A stretch of DNA of 60,888 bases, from assembly GCF_002872335.1 (NCBI RefSeq), contig NZ_NJAG01000023.1:1-60888 (forward strand), written 5' to 3'. Positions within the stretch are counted from its first letter, which is position 1, and each line of letters starts with the position of its first letter. The notes under the pieces are model-generated. The model worked only from the letters and a program-made list of their open reading frames with translations, did no database searches and was not told the DNA's origin. A program made the position numbers and the translations under genes. This document shows, piece after piece, positions 7,857 to 16,327 of this stretch. The DNA comes from Siphonobacter sp. BAB-5405. GTDB lineage: Bacteria > Bacteroidota > Bacteroidia > Cytophagales > Spirosomataceae.

Positions 7857-9029
7857 CTAATCTTCCAGGAACGTGAATACAATCAGATACGATAAAATGG
7901 ATACGACAAACCCGAACATAAAAATGTTATAGGCGATGCGGAGGAGCTTATATTTCTTGCCCAGTACGACGCCCAGGTGGTAGATGTCGCGGGTCATGCT
8001 GCCGTAGAGAAATTCGCTGTCCTTCATCATGGCGTCGATGCCACGTTCGTAGTCTTCCAGGGTCATGTTGTAAAAATTACCGAAAAAGAGCAGGTTGGCT
8101 TTCTTCTGCCGAATGTCATCCATACTCACCGTGCCCCGGGTAATGTTCGGTCGCGTGGCCAGTACGGCAAAAATGATGGTCAGGACAGCCGTAAGCAGAA
8201 AGATGGCCGTAGGCGGAATCAATTGCGGGTGATTTTCCAGCCGGTGCGACAAGACCGATACCACCACCGAAACCATGATGGAATTGACCGAAATCATGAT
8301 GTTGGCTTTGCTGTCGGCAATTTCACTCAGGCGTAAATGGTTGGTGGACGTCGTCCGAAACATGGTTTCGATCCCGCGTTCGGGGTCTTTCTTTTTCTTT
8401 TCCGCGACGAGTGGCTGCATGGGTGCGTCGGTTTTTTCGGCCTGCTTATCCAGGAGTCGCCGCAGGTTTTCGGCTTTCGTTGCGTCAAACATTTTTCGGG
8501 CCATCGGCGTGAAATACTGATGCGACTGGATGAATTCGATATTACCCATTCGCCAGAGGTTTCCCGAAATCTGGATGCCTTTCATGGCCTCTATTTCTTT
8601 CCGCAAAAGTTTGGTTTTGTCCTTATAATCGACGCTACCCAGGTGCGACAGATCCGCATCGCAGATAATTTCTTCCAGTAAATTGTGGGGCTTTTGGGGC
8701 ATTCGGGTCGCCAAAATGCAGCCTTCCACCTGGGCAATTAGCTCGGCAGACTGTCCTTCGCTCTGCAGGAATGCCGTCGCCAGCTCGGCACTTTTTTCCT
8801 CGTGTTGCATCTTCGGGCTGAATAAATAGCCCGCATCGTGAAACCAGGCGGCTACGAGTACCGTCTGGTACTGGATGTCGTTCAACTGATACTGACGGCT
8901 CAGGGCCTCGGCGGCTTGCACGACTTCCTGGGTGTGGGTAAGCGTATGGTACGCCAGTGAAGGCGTGGGATGTTCGTCGTACAGACGCAGCACATGAGCT
9001 TCCGCTTTCGATACTAAGGGATCAGTCAT
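7857..9029 (-). CDS. HD-domain phosphohydrolase fused to a Pycsar-effector-like membrane domain
   Basis: Residues 1-200 form an HD domain: His28/His32 in YHTLTHTQEV, His64-Asp65 in AWFHDAGYLF and Asp124 in CDADLSHLG are the metal ligands expected of a nucleotide or cyclic-nucleotide phosphohydrolase. Residues 215-390 match the PycTM (DUF5706) effector domain: the motif LRLSEIADSKANIMISVN enters transmembrane segment one (about 244-261), followed by segments at about 274-292 and 366-387. In Pycsar defence a PycTM protein responds to cCMP or cUMP made by a PycC cyclase; no cyclase gene is nearby. The fusion could sense a nucleotide signal or degrade one at the membrane. It follows the large metallophosphatase gene by 50 bases. 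Family identity is fairly sure; function is inference. Confidence 0.8.
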   Translation of the reverse strand: MTDPLVSKAEAHVLRLYDEHPTPSLAYHTLTHTQEVVQAAEALSRQYQLNDIQYQTVLVAAWFHDAGYLFSPKMQHEEKSAELATAFLQSEGQSAELIAQVEGCILATRMPQKPHNLLEEIICDADLSHLGSVDYKDKTKLLRKEIEAMKGIQISGNLWRMGNIEFIQSHQYFTPMARKMFDATKAENLRRLLDKQAEKTDAPMQPLVAEKKKKDPERGIETMFRTTSTNHLRLSEIADSKANIMISVNSIMVSVVVSVLSHRLENHPQLIPPTAIFLLTAVLTIIFAVLATRPNITRGTVSMDDIRQKKANLLFFGNFYNMTLEDYERGIDAMMKDSEFLYGSMTRDIYHLGVVLGKKYKLLRIAYNIFMFGFVVSILSYLIVFTFLED

Positions 9030-9079
9030 TACGACTCGGTTTAGAAAAATACGGACTGGTAATATAAGTCAACTTTTGC

Positions 9080-12000
9080 TTAAAAACGGAATCCTACGGA
9101 AACGTAGGGTAGGGTTCCTTCCCTCGAAAATGCCACGGAAGCGTTGAAAATGAGTAAACTGGCTGGTGAAACGTACAGCCCAGCTCCGTACCCATCGTGC
9201 CAGCGTTGGGAGTTTTCGTTTTTCACCCAGACGCGTCCGAGGTCGTTGAAAAGCGTAAGCCCCACGGTTCCCGGAAAGAGGTACGAGTTAAAATTAAATA
9301 GCTTCGTCCGGATTTCGAGGTTATGATACACCTGTTTCTCTCCCGCAAAACGGTACTTCCGGAAGCCCCGCAGGTTGTCCTGTCCACCGAGGTACTGCAA
9401 CTGATAAAAGGCCGGGTTGCCGTAGGTTAGTCCCCCGCCAATCCGGTTGACAATGACGATACGGGCGGCGTTCGAGAAACTGGCATGAACGGTCAGGTCG
9501 GTACTCAACTGCGTCATGTGGTTTCGCTGGTCGCTAAAACCCTGTAGGGTCATTGCGGTCGTATTCCAGTACAGGCCCCGGGTAGGGAGCGTAGGGTTAT
9601 TTCGGTTGTCGATGACGACACTCGCCTGCAAACCGCCGTAAAACTGTCGCCGCAAAAAGGGTGCATTATTTTTAGCTAAATAGCGTTCCAGGAATCGCCC
9701 CTGATTATCCTCCATATCTACGTTAAAATACTGAAAAACCGGACCCGCCATGACTTGCAGGTGCTGACCCAACCGACGTTTGAGTAGGGCCGATACCGTA
9801 CTTAAATCGTAGCGGGTGCGGTAATAACGAATTTTCCGCCCTTTTTCGTAGACCGTTTCGTTACCAATGCCGAAAAAGTTGGTCACGTTGTCAGGAGCCC
9901 GCAGATACGCGTTGATCCAGAGGTCGTTTTTGCCCAGCAAATGCGTAAAAATACCGTCGTACTTGATGGCCGTCGCTTCCGTAGCCAGGGCGTGGCTGAT
10001 GAGCAGCCGGTTCATGGACGCGTAGGGCGACTTACGGAAGCCGTGTTTGGTAAACTGAAATCCGGCTCCAAGCAGGATACCATCGTCCAGGTTAAAGCCC
10101 GCCGAGGCCAGCGGAGCCAGGCGGTTGTACTGGAAGGCGTGGTTGTCGTAAGCGTTGATGGTAGGATCGCTGGAGGCGTGCACTTGAGCCGTTTGGGGCT
10201 CGGGCCAGACATTGGCTTCCGTACGAAGGTCGTACACCTGGGTCTGCCTTTTTCGCGTATCCTGAAGGGCAAATCGGTCAATGCCTTCGCCACCGATGAG
10301 GCGTATTTTTATACCGGAAGAAGCCGTACCCCGCACGACAAACTGGTCGGTACCCGCCTGACCGTACAAGCGGATTTCCTTCGTCTCGGCTGGGTCAAAT
10401 ACGCGGTGGTACAATTGCTGTTTCAACGTACTATCCTTGCCGATTTTGTACACCCGGACCGACACGCGGCCATCCGGCTGATGTTCCACCTCAAAACGCT
10501 CGGCTTTGTTACTGCCGGGAATATCGACCGCCCGGGCCAGGAAACGGTAATAGGTAAGGCCTTCACTGAGCAGATTGGCCCGACGGGCTTTGAGGGTCGA
10601 TAGAATGTCGGTTCCGAAATTTTTCTGAATTGGATCGGGAAACTGCCGGACGGCTGCTTCGAGTACGGCATCGGTCAGCTTGCCCTGCAGAGCGGTGATT
10701 TCTTCCTGCCAATCCTGCTGACTAAGCTCCTGTAAGAACATCCGGTCGAAGTACCGGGCGTTGTACATAAATCCATTCACATTATGCAGGTGGTCGCGAA
10801 AACCCTGGAATTTGGGCTGTAACCACGAACGGGCTGCAATGTAGGGGAACAGTCCACCCGATTTGAAAAAGACCTGATCGCGATCGCGGGGAATGGGTTC
10901 GTACACCTTGCCGTTTTTGGTTTTTCGACTGCTCCACCGCCACTGATCTTCGTGTCGATCCCAGTCGCCCATCACTAAATCCAGCATACGGGCCCGAACG
11001 ACGGCCCGCTGATTAACGCGGTCATCGTTGTCTTTTTGCAGGGCATCGATCAACTTGGGGGTACTAAGGCTTTTTTCGGTAACGGGATTGCGTTCTTCGA
11101 GCAAACAGACGGTTCCGGCAAAATCAACGCCGTATACGCCCAGAGCCGGATCGTCCGGTACATAAACTATTTTGGGGTTGGCATGCGGTACGTCAGCGGC
11201 TTCCGCCAGCGTGGATACCGCCAGGGGGGCGAAAGGAAATGCCGCCGAAATCTGATCCTGAATAATGTCTTTCGCCACGGTTTGCCGCAGGTACGCAGGC
11301 AGGGCTTTTTCGGGAGCCTTCTGAATGGTACGAAGTACCCATTCCTTGCCCGAAGCATCTTCCAGCCGCAGGGATTTGGTTTGCTGACCGCCGCCGCGTT
11401 GGAGAATTTTGAAGCCTCCCTTTTCTTTGGTAATGTCGAATACCGGCAGGGTGACGGGGGTCGCCCAGACTTTGCGATAGTTTTCTCCGAACAGTCGACG
11501 GTGCAGGGTACTCACGCTATCGTAGTCCGGAGCAATGGCTACGGTTACGGAATCGGGCCAGGATTTTTCCCGGATCCGGGCATGATCTGGCGTGGCCTTG
11601 CGGTCAATTTTGTAGATCGGGGCCGTATGAGCCAGGGTGGCCTGAGCGGCTTCGTCGACGGTGTAGAACGCGGCCTGTACCCGACCGTCCCGTAGTTCGT
11701 CGAGGACTACGTACCCCCATTCACCACTAACGAAACGAGCCTTCTTGCCCTTTTTGACCCGTTCCCGATTGATACCTGATCCACTGACAATAAAATTCCG
11801 GTTCCCGTCTACGATATGCTGTAGGGCATGGTCGTGCCCTGAGACAAAGACAACGTTGGGGGCAGGCTGGGTGGCTTTCTCCAGTACCTGAGCCATGTGT
11901 TTGTAAATCGGATTGGGCAAATCCTGCACGGTACCGAATACGCCCCGGGCGATGGGATAAATCGATCCAATGACCGGTAACGGAATGTACAGGTGAGGGT

Positions 12001-12730
12001 TAATATCGGTAAATGGAAAAATATGCTGCTTGAGCGTATAATAGCCCCCGTGAATGCCGTAGCTGCGGAAGGGCTGGTGCGTCGCCAGAATGATTCCCTT
12101 GTCACGATTGAGGTATACCAACTCCGAGAGTCGCGTGACGACTTCATCTTCGGTTTTGCAGGCACAGTCTGAATCTCTGCCGGGTTTATCGTTGGGATGT
12201 AGCCACCACTGCGTATCAACGATGATCAGAACCAGATGATCGTTTAGCTCCACCAGTTCAGGACCAGGACAGCCGCCGGCGGGAAGCAAACGGATGTTGG
12301 GCGAATTCAGACTGTCGAGCCAACGGCCCTGGCGTTTGATTTTCTCCCAGCCGTCGGGATGATCCTTACTCCAGTCGTGATTACCCGGGATGAACAATAC
12401 CTGAGACGCTTTCCCAATGCCAAGCTGGGCCTGGTAACGCAGAATGGTCGTCAGGGAGTCGTAATCCGGACTGGCTTCGTCGGATAATCCGTGCGGGTAC
12501 ACGTTATCGCCGAGGTACAGCATCGTTGTCTGCGGATCGTCGAAGGAATATCGGGCTCGTACCGCATCTACCACCGGATTTTTGCCCTTGTACAGGCGTC
12601 CGGCGTCCCCAATGAGTACGAGTCGATGCACGACGGAGTCGGGTCGGGCCTGCTGGGCCCGTATCGGAAGTATTCCACCAAAAACCAGCAGCAGAATCAG
12701 GCTTCGGCGGAGGAAGAAGAACGTACGCAT
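9080..12730 (-). CDS. Metallophosphatase / kinase-like / Omp85-type barrel fusion protein
   Basis: Starting at the ATG at 12730 (a longer frame to 12811 would bury the signal peptide), the 1216-residue protein begins with a signal peptide (MRTFFFLRRSLILLLVFGG...IRAQQ). Residues 35-340 are a calcineurin-like metallophosphatase: LIGDAG, YLGDNVYP, GNHDW, ATHQP and SGHDHA supply the usual Asp/Asn/His metal ligands. Residues 440-720 are unrecognised but contain GDWDRHEDQW (588-597) and PIPRDRDQVF (612-621), preceded by VLRTIQK (465-471), a layout like the active site of Fam20-type secreted kinases. About residues 860-1216 form a BamA/TamA-type surface-antigen barrel (YLGGQDNLRGFRKYRF; final aromatic GFRF). 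It is probably an outer-membrane protein with periplasmic or surface-exposed enzymatic domains. The kinase comparison is inference. Confidence 0.85.
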   Translation of the reverse strand: MRTFFFLRRSLILLLVFGGILPIRAQQARPDSVVHRLVLIGDAGRLYKGKNPVVDAVRARYSFDDPQTTMLYLGDNVYPHGLSDEASPDYDSLTTILRYQAQLGIGKASQVLFIPGNHDWSKDHPDGWEKIKRQGRWLDSLNSPNIRLLPAGGCPGPELVELNDHLVLIIVDTQWWLHPNDKPGRDSDCACKTEDEVVTRLSELVYLNRDKGIILATHQPFRSYGIHGGYYTLKQHIFPFTDINPHLYIPLPVIGSIYPIARGVFGTVQDLPNPIYKHMAQVLEKATQPAPNVVFVSGHDHALQHIVDGNRNFIVSGSGINRERVKKGKKARFVSGEWGYVVLDELRDGRVQAAFYTVDEAAQATLAHTAPIYKIDRKATPDHARIREKSWPDSVTVAIAPDYDSVSTLHRRLFGENYRKVWATPVTLPVFDITKEKGGFKILQRGGGQQTKSLRLEDASGKEWVLRTIQKAPEKALPAYLRQTVAKDIIQDQISAAFPFAPLAVSTLAEAADVPHANPKIVYVPDDPALGVYGVDFAGTVCLLEERNPVTEKSLSTPKLIDALQKDNDDRVNQRAVVRARMLDLVMGDWDRHEDQWRWSSRKTKNGKVYEPIPRDRDQVFFKSGGLFPYIAARSWLQPKFQGFRDHLHNVNGFMYNARYFDRMFLQELSQQDWQEEITALQGKLTDAVLEAAVRQFPDPIQKNFGTDILSTLKARRANLLSEGLTYYRFLARAVDIPGSNKAERFEVEHQPDGRVSVRVYKIGKDSTLKQQLYHRVFDPAETKEIRLYGQAGTDQFVVRGTASSGIKIRLIGGEGIDRFALQDTRKRQTQVYDLRTEANVWPEPQTAQVHASSDPTINAYDNHAFQYNRLAPLASAGFNLDDGILLGAGFQFTKHGFRKSPYASMNRLLISHALATEATAIKYDGIFTHLLGKNDLWINAYLRAPDNVTNFFGIGNETVYEKGRKIRYYRTRYDLSTVSALLKRRLGQHLQVMAGPVFQYFNVDMEDNQGRFLERYLAKNNAPFLRRQFYGGLQASVVIDNRNNPTLPTRGLYWNTTAMTLQGFSDQRNHMTQLSTDLTVHASFSNAARIVIVNRIGGGLTYGNPAFYQLQYLGGQDNLRGFRKYRFAGEKQVYHNLEIRTKLFNFNSYLFPGTVGLTLFNDLGRVWVKNENSQRWHDGYGAGLYVSPASLLIFNASVAFSREGTLPYVSVGFRF

Positions 12731-12785
12731 AAAAGAATGACAGGTGAAACACAAGAGCGGCACCGCTTCGTTGTCAGCAATGAAG

Positions 12786-12809
12786 GGCCGTCCCGAACCC
12801 GGAACGGCC
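12786..12809 (-). other. GC-rich hairpin between the GAF and metallophosphatase genes
   Basis: On the minus strand GGCCGTTCCG and CGGGACGGCC pair over ten positions (one G-T) around a GGTT loop. It lies 20 bases after the GAF gene stop and 55 bases before the next start, without a T-run. It could be a weak terminator, attenuator or mRNA-processing element. Confidence 0.5.
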
Positions 12810-12828
12810 AAAGCTACGGTTTATCTAT

Positions 12829-15210
12829 TTAGGATTGAGCGACCAGCAGTTCCTGCTCAGGTACCCCCAGGGGTTCCGCGTATTGAATGGCCAGCCGAAT
12901 GGCTTTTAGTCCAACAACGCCCTGCAAAGGCTCCAGATCGAGGTATTCCAACGTAGGGCTAATCCGGTTCTGTTCCTGTAATAAAGTGATTAAAGGAAGA
13001 TAATCCGCGATTTCCTGCTGATGGGTATACACCAGGGCAATGTGGTCGGGTTGCGTCAGGCGTTCGTTGGTACCACGCACCAGGGCCTTGTCGATCCGTT
13101 TTTTAATGACTTCATACCGGATGCTGTAGGAGCCTTCCACGTCAAAGCGGTGTTCATCCTCCCGGAAACTGATGTTCACGGGCTGGGAATGAGCCAGAAT
13201 CAGCTGCGTCGTTTGCAGGGGTCGCGGCAGGTGCGGTAACAGACGATGCGTGAGTTGAGCCAGATCCACCATCGACGTCAATTGCCAGAGTCTCAACCGC
13301 CGTAAGTCATTGGCTACGAAAGGATTTTGCGGGGAAATCGACTGTCCCACGTAGATATTGTACTCCATGCCGTCGGTCCGGTACTTCTCAAAATAGTGCG
13401 GATAAACGGCCTGTAATTGCTGTTCTTCCTGCTCAATGTACCCGTTAACGGCCGCGTTGATCCAGTCCAGACTGCGTTCATAATTCCGGGAAGCCTGGTG
13501 GAAATGGCCCGTTTGTGGATCGGTTTGCTGAAAATAATACTCAAGGGATGGTTCCAGTGCTTTGGAATCGAGCTGCAAACGGCGGAAGTAAGGCGTAACC
13601 TGCTGCGACAAAAACAGGAGAATACTTTCTTCGGTATCGGGCGTCAGATCGTCGAGCAATAACTCCTGCCAGTACCGGGTTTCCACCTGCAATTGCTGCG
13701 ATCGCTCCGAAGCTACACTAGGTTCCTGCAACAGCGAAGCAGCAGCAGCCAATTGATGGCTCAGGTCCGTACGGATGGCCCAGTGCCGTTCCAGCGACGA
13801 ATTCCGAATGTCGATGGCTCCGTATAAGGGATACACCTGCGGAAAACGAATGCGGGCAGTTTCCCGGTCCGCCGGTTTTTTGCCACCAGCCCGCAGATAC
13901 TGCCAGGCTACTTCGTTGAATTTCCATTCAACGGCCGGTTGCAGGGTCGTGAATTTTTGCCGAATCAGTCGTTGAATGCGTTTATTGAATTCACTGATCT
14001 GGAAGAGTAATAATTCCCGAACGAGCGGAATGACGCGTTCGACCTTGAAGAGAATTTCGTCGTCCAGAGCGTCGGCGTTGGGGCTGCCAATTTCGAGTAC
14101 ACCCACGACCTGATCCGCCGCTTTAATGGGATACAGAATAAAACTTTGCAGGCCGTTAGAAACCAGCCGCTGTAACTCGGGCTCCGAAAACTTGTTCAGG
14201 TTACAGAAAACGTGCGGGTAATCGTGTTGAGCGAGTCGCTCGGCAATGCGTTCCTGCATGGTCTGCTGACTGCCTTCCACCCAGGCTTCGCCGCAGGTTT
14301 TCTCAAAATCGGCCATCGCCAGTACCACACTACGACTACCAAAATCGGGGTGAAAAACGTACTGCTGATTGATTTTGATGAAGGGCATCAGACCAATCCG
14401 GATGTCGGGTTGTCCGCACAAATCCCGCATGGCTTTCTCGAAGCGGCGGTAGATCATCTCCTCCGAATCACTCTGCAAGTGTACAAACACCTCTTTGAGC
14501 TGCTGAATGGTCTTGTCCTCGGTAATGTCTTCAATCAGAAAAACGCAAAATCCTTTGAGAACAAACTCGCCGAGGGGCAGGGGCGAAGGCACGCGATCCA
14601 GGGTACGATGACCTTTAGCGAATTCCGTCCATTCGGGCTGTAGAGGCGGCAAGGCAGAGCCCTGATGTTGCGGTTCTACGAAATTGACGTTTATCGTTAA
14701 ACGATAGAATTTCGTAACGCCATTGACGACCCGCTGAAACGACAGCGAAGGCGTAAGTTCCTTGATAAAATGAACGCCGTAGCACTTATTCAGAATCAGC
14801 TGGTACAGAAACCGTAGTTTCTCTTTGTGATTATGAGCCTCGTCCACTTCCAGCCCTTCGTACGTATGCAGGAGAGCGTTGAACGAATCCGAAGCGTGAA
14901 ATAAGTCCAGCGGAATCGGCAATCCAAAGCCATAGGGTATTTCCTTTTCGTTACTCAGTAAGGGTAATACGCTCAGCTTGAGTAGCTGAGCCATGTCTTC
15001 CAATTGCTGTGGCGTATACGTTTCATCAATAGAGTCTTCGGAAATGAGTGGCGTAAATTGTTGAAGTAAGTAATCAAATACGTGCGAGCGGGCAGCACCC
15101 GTGGACGTAGAACCCTTTTGCTGCTGTAAGTACGCAATAAAGGGTTTAAAGGATAACCTGAACTGTACCGGGAACTCGGCTACTTCAGGGGGTATAGCGA
15201 TGGTATCCAT
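12829..15210 (-). CDS. GAF-domain protein, cytoplasmic
   Basis: This 793-residue protein has no signal peptide or membrane segment. Residues of about 250-405 form a GAF-like module (LQSFILYPIKAADQVVGVLE followed by an acidic, helix-rich end); the N-terminal 240 and C-terminal 380 residues are not recognised. No histidine-kinase, cyclase or receiver domain follows the GAF, so the protein seems to be a ligand-sensing or scaffold protein. Relatives of similar length occur in other Cytophagales annotated only as GAF-domain proteins. It is the first gene of a leftward set with the metallophosphatase/barrel protein (98 bases) and the HD-PycTM protein, and its promoter must lie in the 1.1-kb gap to its right. 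Confidence 0.7.
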   Translation of the reverse strand: MDTIAIPPEVAEFPVQFRLSFKPFIAYLQQQKGSTSTGAARSHVFDYLLQQFTPLISEDSIDETYTPQQLEDMAQLLKLSVLPLLSNEKEIPYGFGLPIPLDLFHASDSFNALLHTYEGLEVDEAHNHKEKLRFLYQLILNKCYGVHFIKELTPSLSFQRVVNGVTKFYRLTINVNFVEPQHQGSALPPLQPEWTEFAKGHRTLDRVPSPLPLGEFVLKGFCVFLIEDITEDKTIQQLKEVFVHLQSDSEEMIYRRFEKAMRDLCGQPDIRIGLMPFIKINQQYVFHPDFGSRSVVLAMADFEKTCGEAWVEGSQQTMQERIAERLAQHDYPHVFCNLNKFSEPELQRLVSNGLQSFILYPIKAADQVVGVLEIGSPNADALDDEILFKVERVIPLVRELLLFQISEFNKRIQRLIRQKFTTLQPAVEWKFNEVAWQYLRAGGKKPADRETARIRFPQVYPLYGAIDIRNSSLERHWAIRTDLSHQLAAAASLLQEPSVASERSQQLQVETRYWQELLLDDLTPDTEESILLFLSQQVTPYFRRLQLDSKALEPSLEYYFQQTDPQTGHFHQASRNYERSLDWINAAVNGYIEQEEQQLQAVYPHYFEKYRTDGMEYNIYVGQSISPQNPFVANDLRRLRLWQLTSMVDLAQLTHRLLPHLPRPLQTTQLILAHSQPVNISFREDEHRFDVEGSYSIRYEVIKKRIDKALVRGTNERLTQPDHIALVYTHQQEIADYLPLITLLQEQNRISPTLEYLDLEPLQGVVGLKAIRLAIQYAEPLGVPEQELLVAQS

Positions 15211-16327
15211 GCGATATGGATGATTAGTACGTAAACAAGGAGTTAATCTTGAAGTATATAATCTAAACTTTTGACTTTGGGTTCAAATATTTCCAAAATA
15301 TCGTGTGGATCGTGCGAAAGGAGGGTTGAACGGTTTGTACTGCCAGGGAATGGAAAAGGTGGAATAACAAAGGTAGGAGCATTTTCAAAATCCGTTTATG
15401 CACTTTAAAATTTCTTTGCTATAGAAAAGTTGAAAGTTTATCTTGAAATTATCTTATATCAAAGTAGTAGGTTGAAGTGAGGGATCTATTTAAGAACTAA
15501 AATAGCGTTTATTACGTAGTTGAATGCCCCTAATTTTAACGGGTTTATTTCAATTAAAATCAATACTATTTATTGATAAGAATGCTGTTTAGTAGGTATT
15601 TAAAAATGCATGATTTGATGAATTGAACCAATACATCATTGTTTTAAAGTATTGAGGAAGTTTAATGCGTTTTGAGTAATTAAAATCTCTTTATACGCCT
15701 TTGATTCCTCATTCTGTTGACGGTAGTCTACATTCAATAAAAGCCAGTTATGCAATAACCCTAAAATTTGTGGGTGTATGAGCTGCTTAGATTGACCAAC
15801 ACGAATGAGTAGCCTTTAAGATAAATGCCAATGTATTGTGAACTTATAAAATGAGTTAGTGTCAGGTTAATTGTGTTTCCAGGGGTTGGGAAGCTATAAA
15901 TCTAAAATTGAGATTAAAATTTAATTTTGATCCTAAGGCGGTAGTGGATTTATGCATAAACAGAAAATACATGAACAGCCAAGAGTTTTAGCTGTCAGGA
16001 TTCATGAGTAATGCTAGCTAAGGAGAGTTGAGGAAAGCCTTAATTTTGTGTCTGTCAATCCTTTTTGATCGGGATAATGGATGCATGTATTTACTTATAT
16101 TAGTCTGGTTTTTGTATAAATGAGAAAATAATTTTCATGTTTTAATGAAGTGAAAATGAATCGTAATGAGAAGTAAATACGAGAAGTAATTCCGAAATTG
16201 GTATGGGTCTTTTCCGAAGTAAATCCTGTCTGATAAAGTCGTTTTTCATATCAGTAATTCTAAGAAGTAAGTCGCCCGCCGGAATTTGCTTTTGGAAGGT
16301 TTTGCGTACCAATCTCTGCTCGCATTT
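15211..16327. other. 1.1-kb AT-rich gene-free gap between divergent genes
   Basis: The gap is far AT-richer than the genes on both sides. I found no open frame with coding character, no tRNA and no strong hairpin. TAnnTTTG-like boxes occur (TAATTTTG at 16041 on plus; TACCTTTG at 15375-15368 on minus), but neither has a TTG box at the proper distance. It presumably holds two divergent promoters and perhaps an unrecognised RNA. Confidence 0.5.

Noticed and set aside
7857-9029. Complete Pycsar defence operon
   Set aside because: No PycC-type cyclase gene lies on either side; only the effector-like domain is present.
9941-10603. 220-codon plus-strand open frame
   Set aside because: It lies entirely antisense to the barrel fusion gene and has the composition of a reversed coding frame, with no domain.
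11036-11695. 219-codon plus-strand open frame
   Set aside because: Antisense shadow inside the same large gene; no homology-like motif.
12731-12811. N-terminal extension of the metallophosphatase fusion to 12811
   Set aside because: It would place 27 polar residues and the intergenic hairpin before a perfectly formed signal peptide that starts at 12730.
15368-15375. TACCTTTG box as promoter of the GAF gene
   Set aside because: No TTG box at 17-21 bases upstream; the nearest is only about ten bases away.
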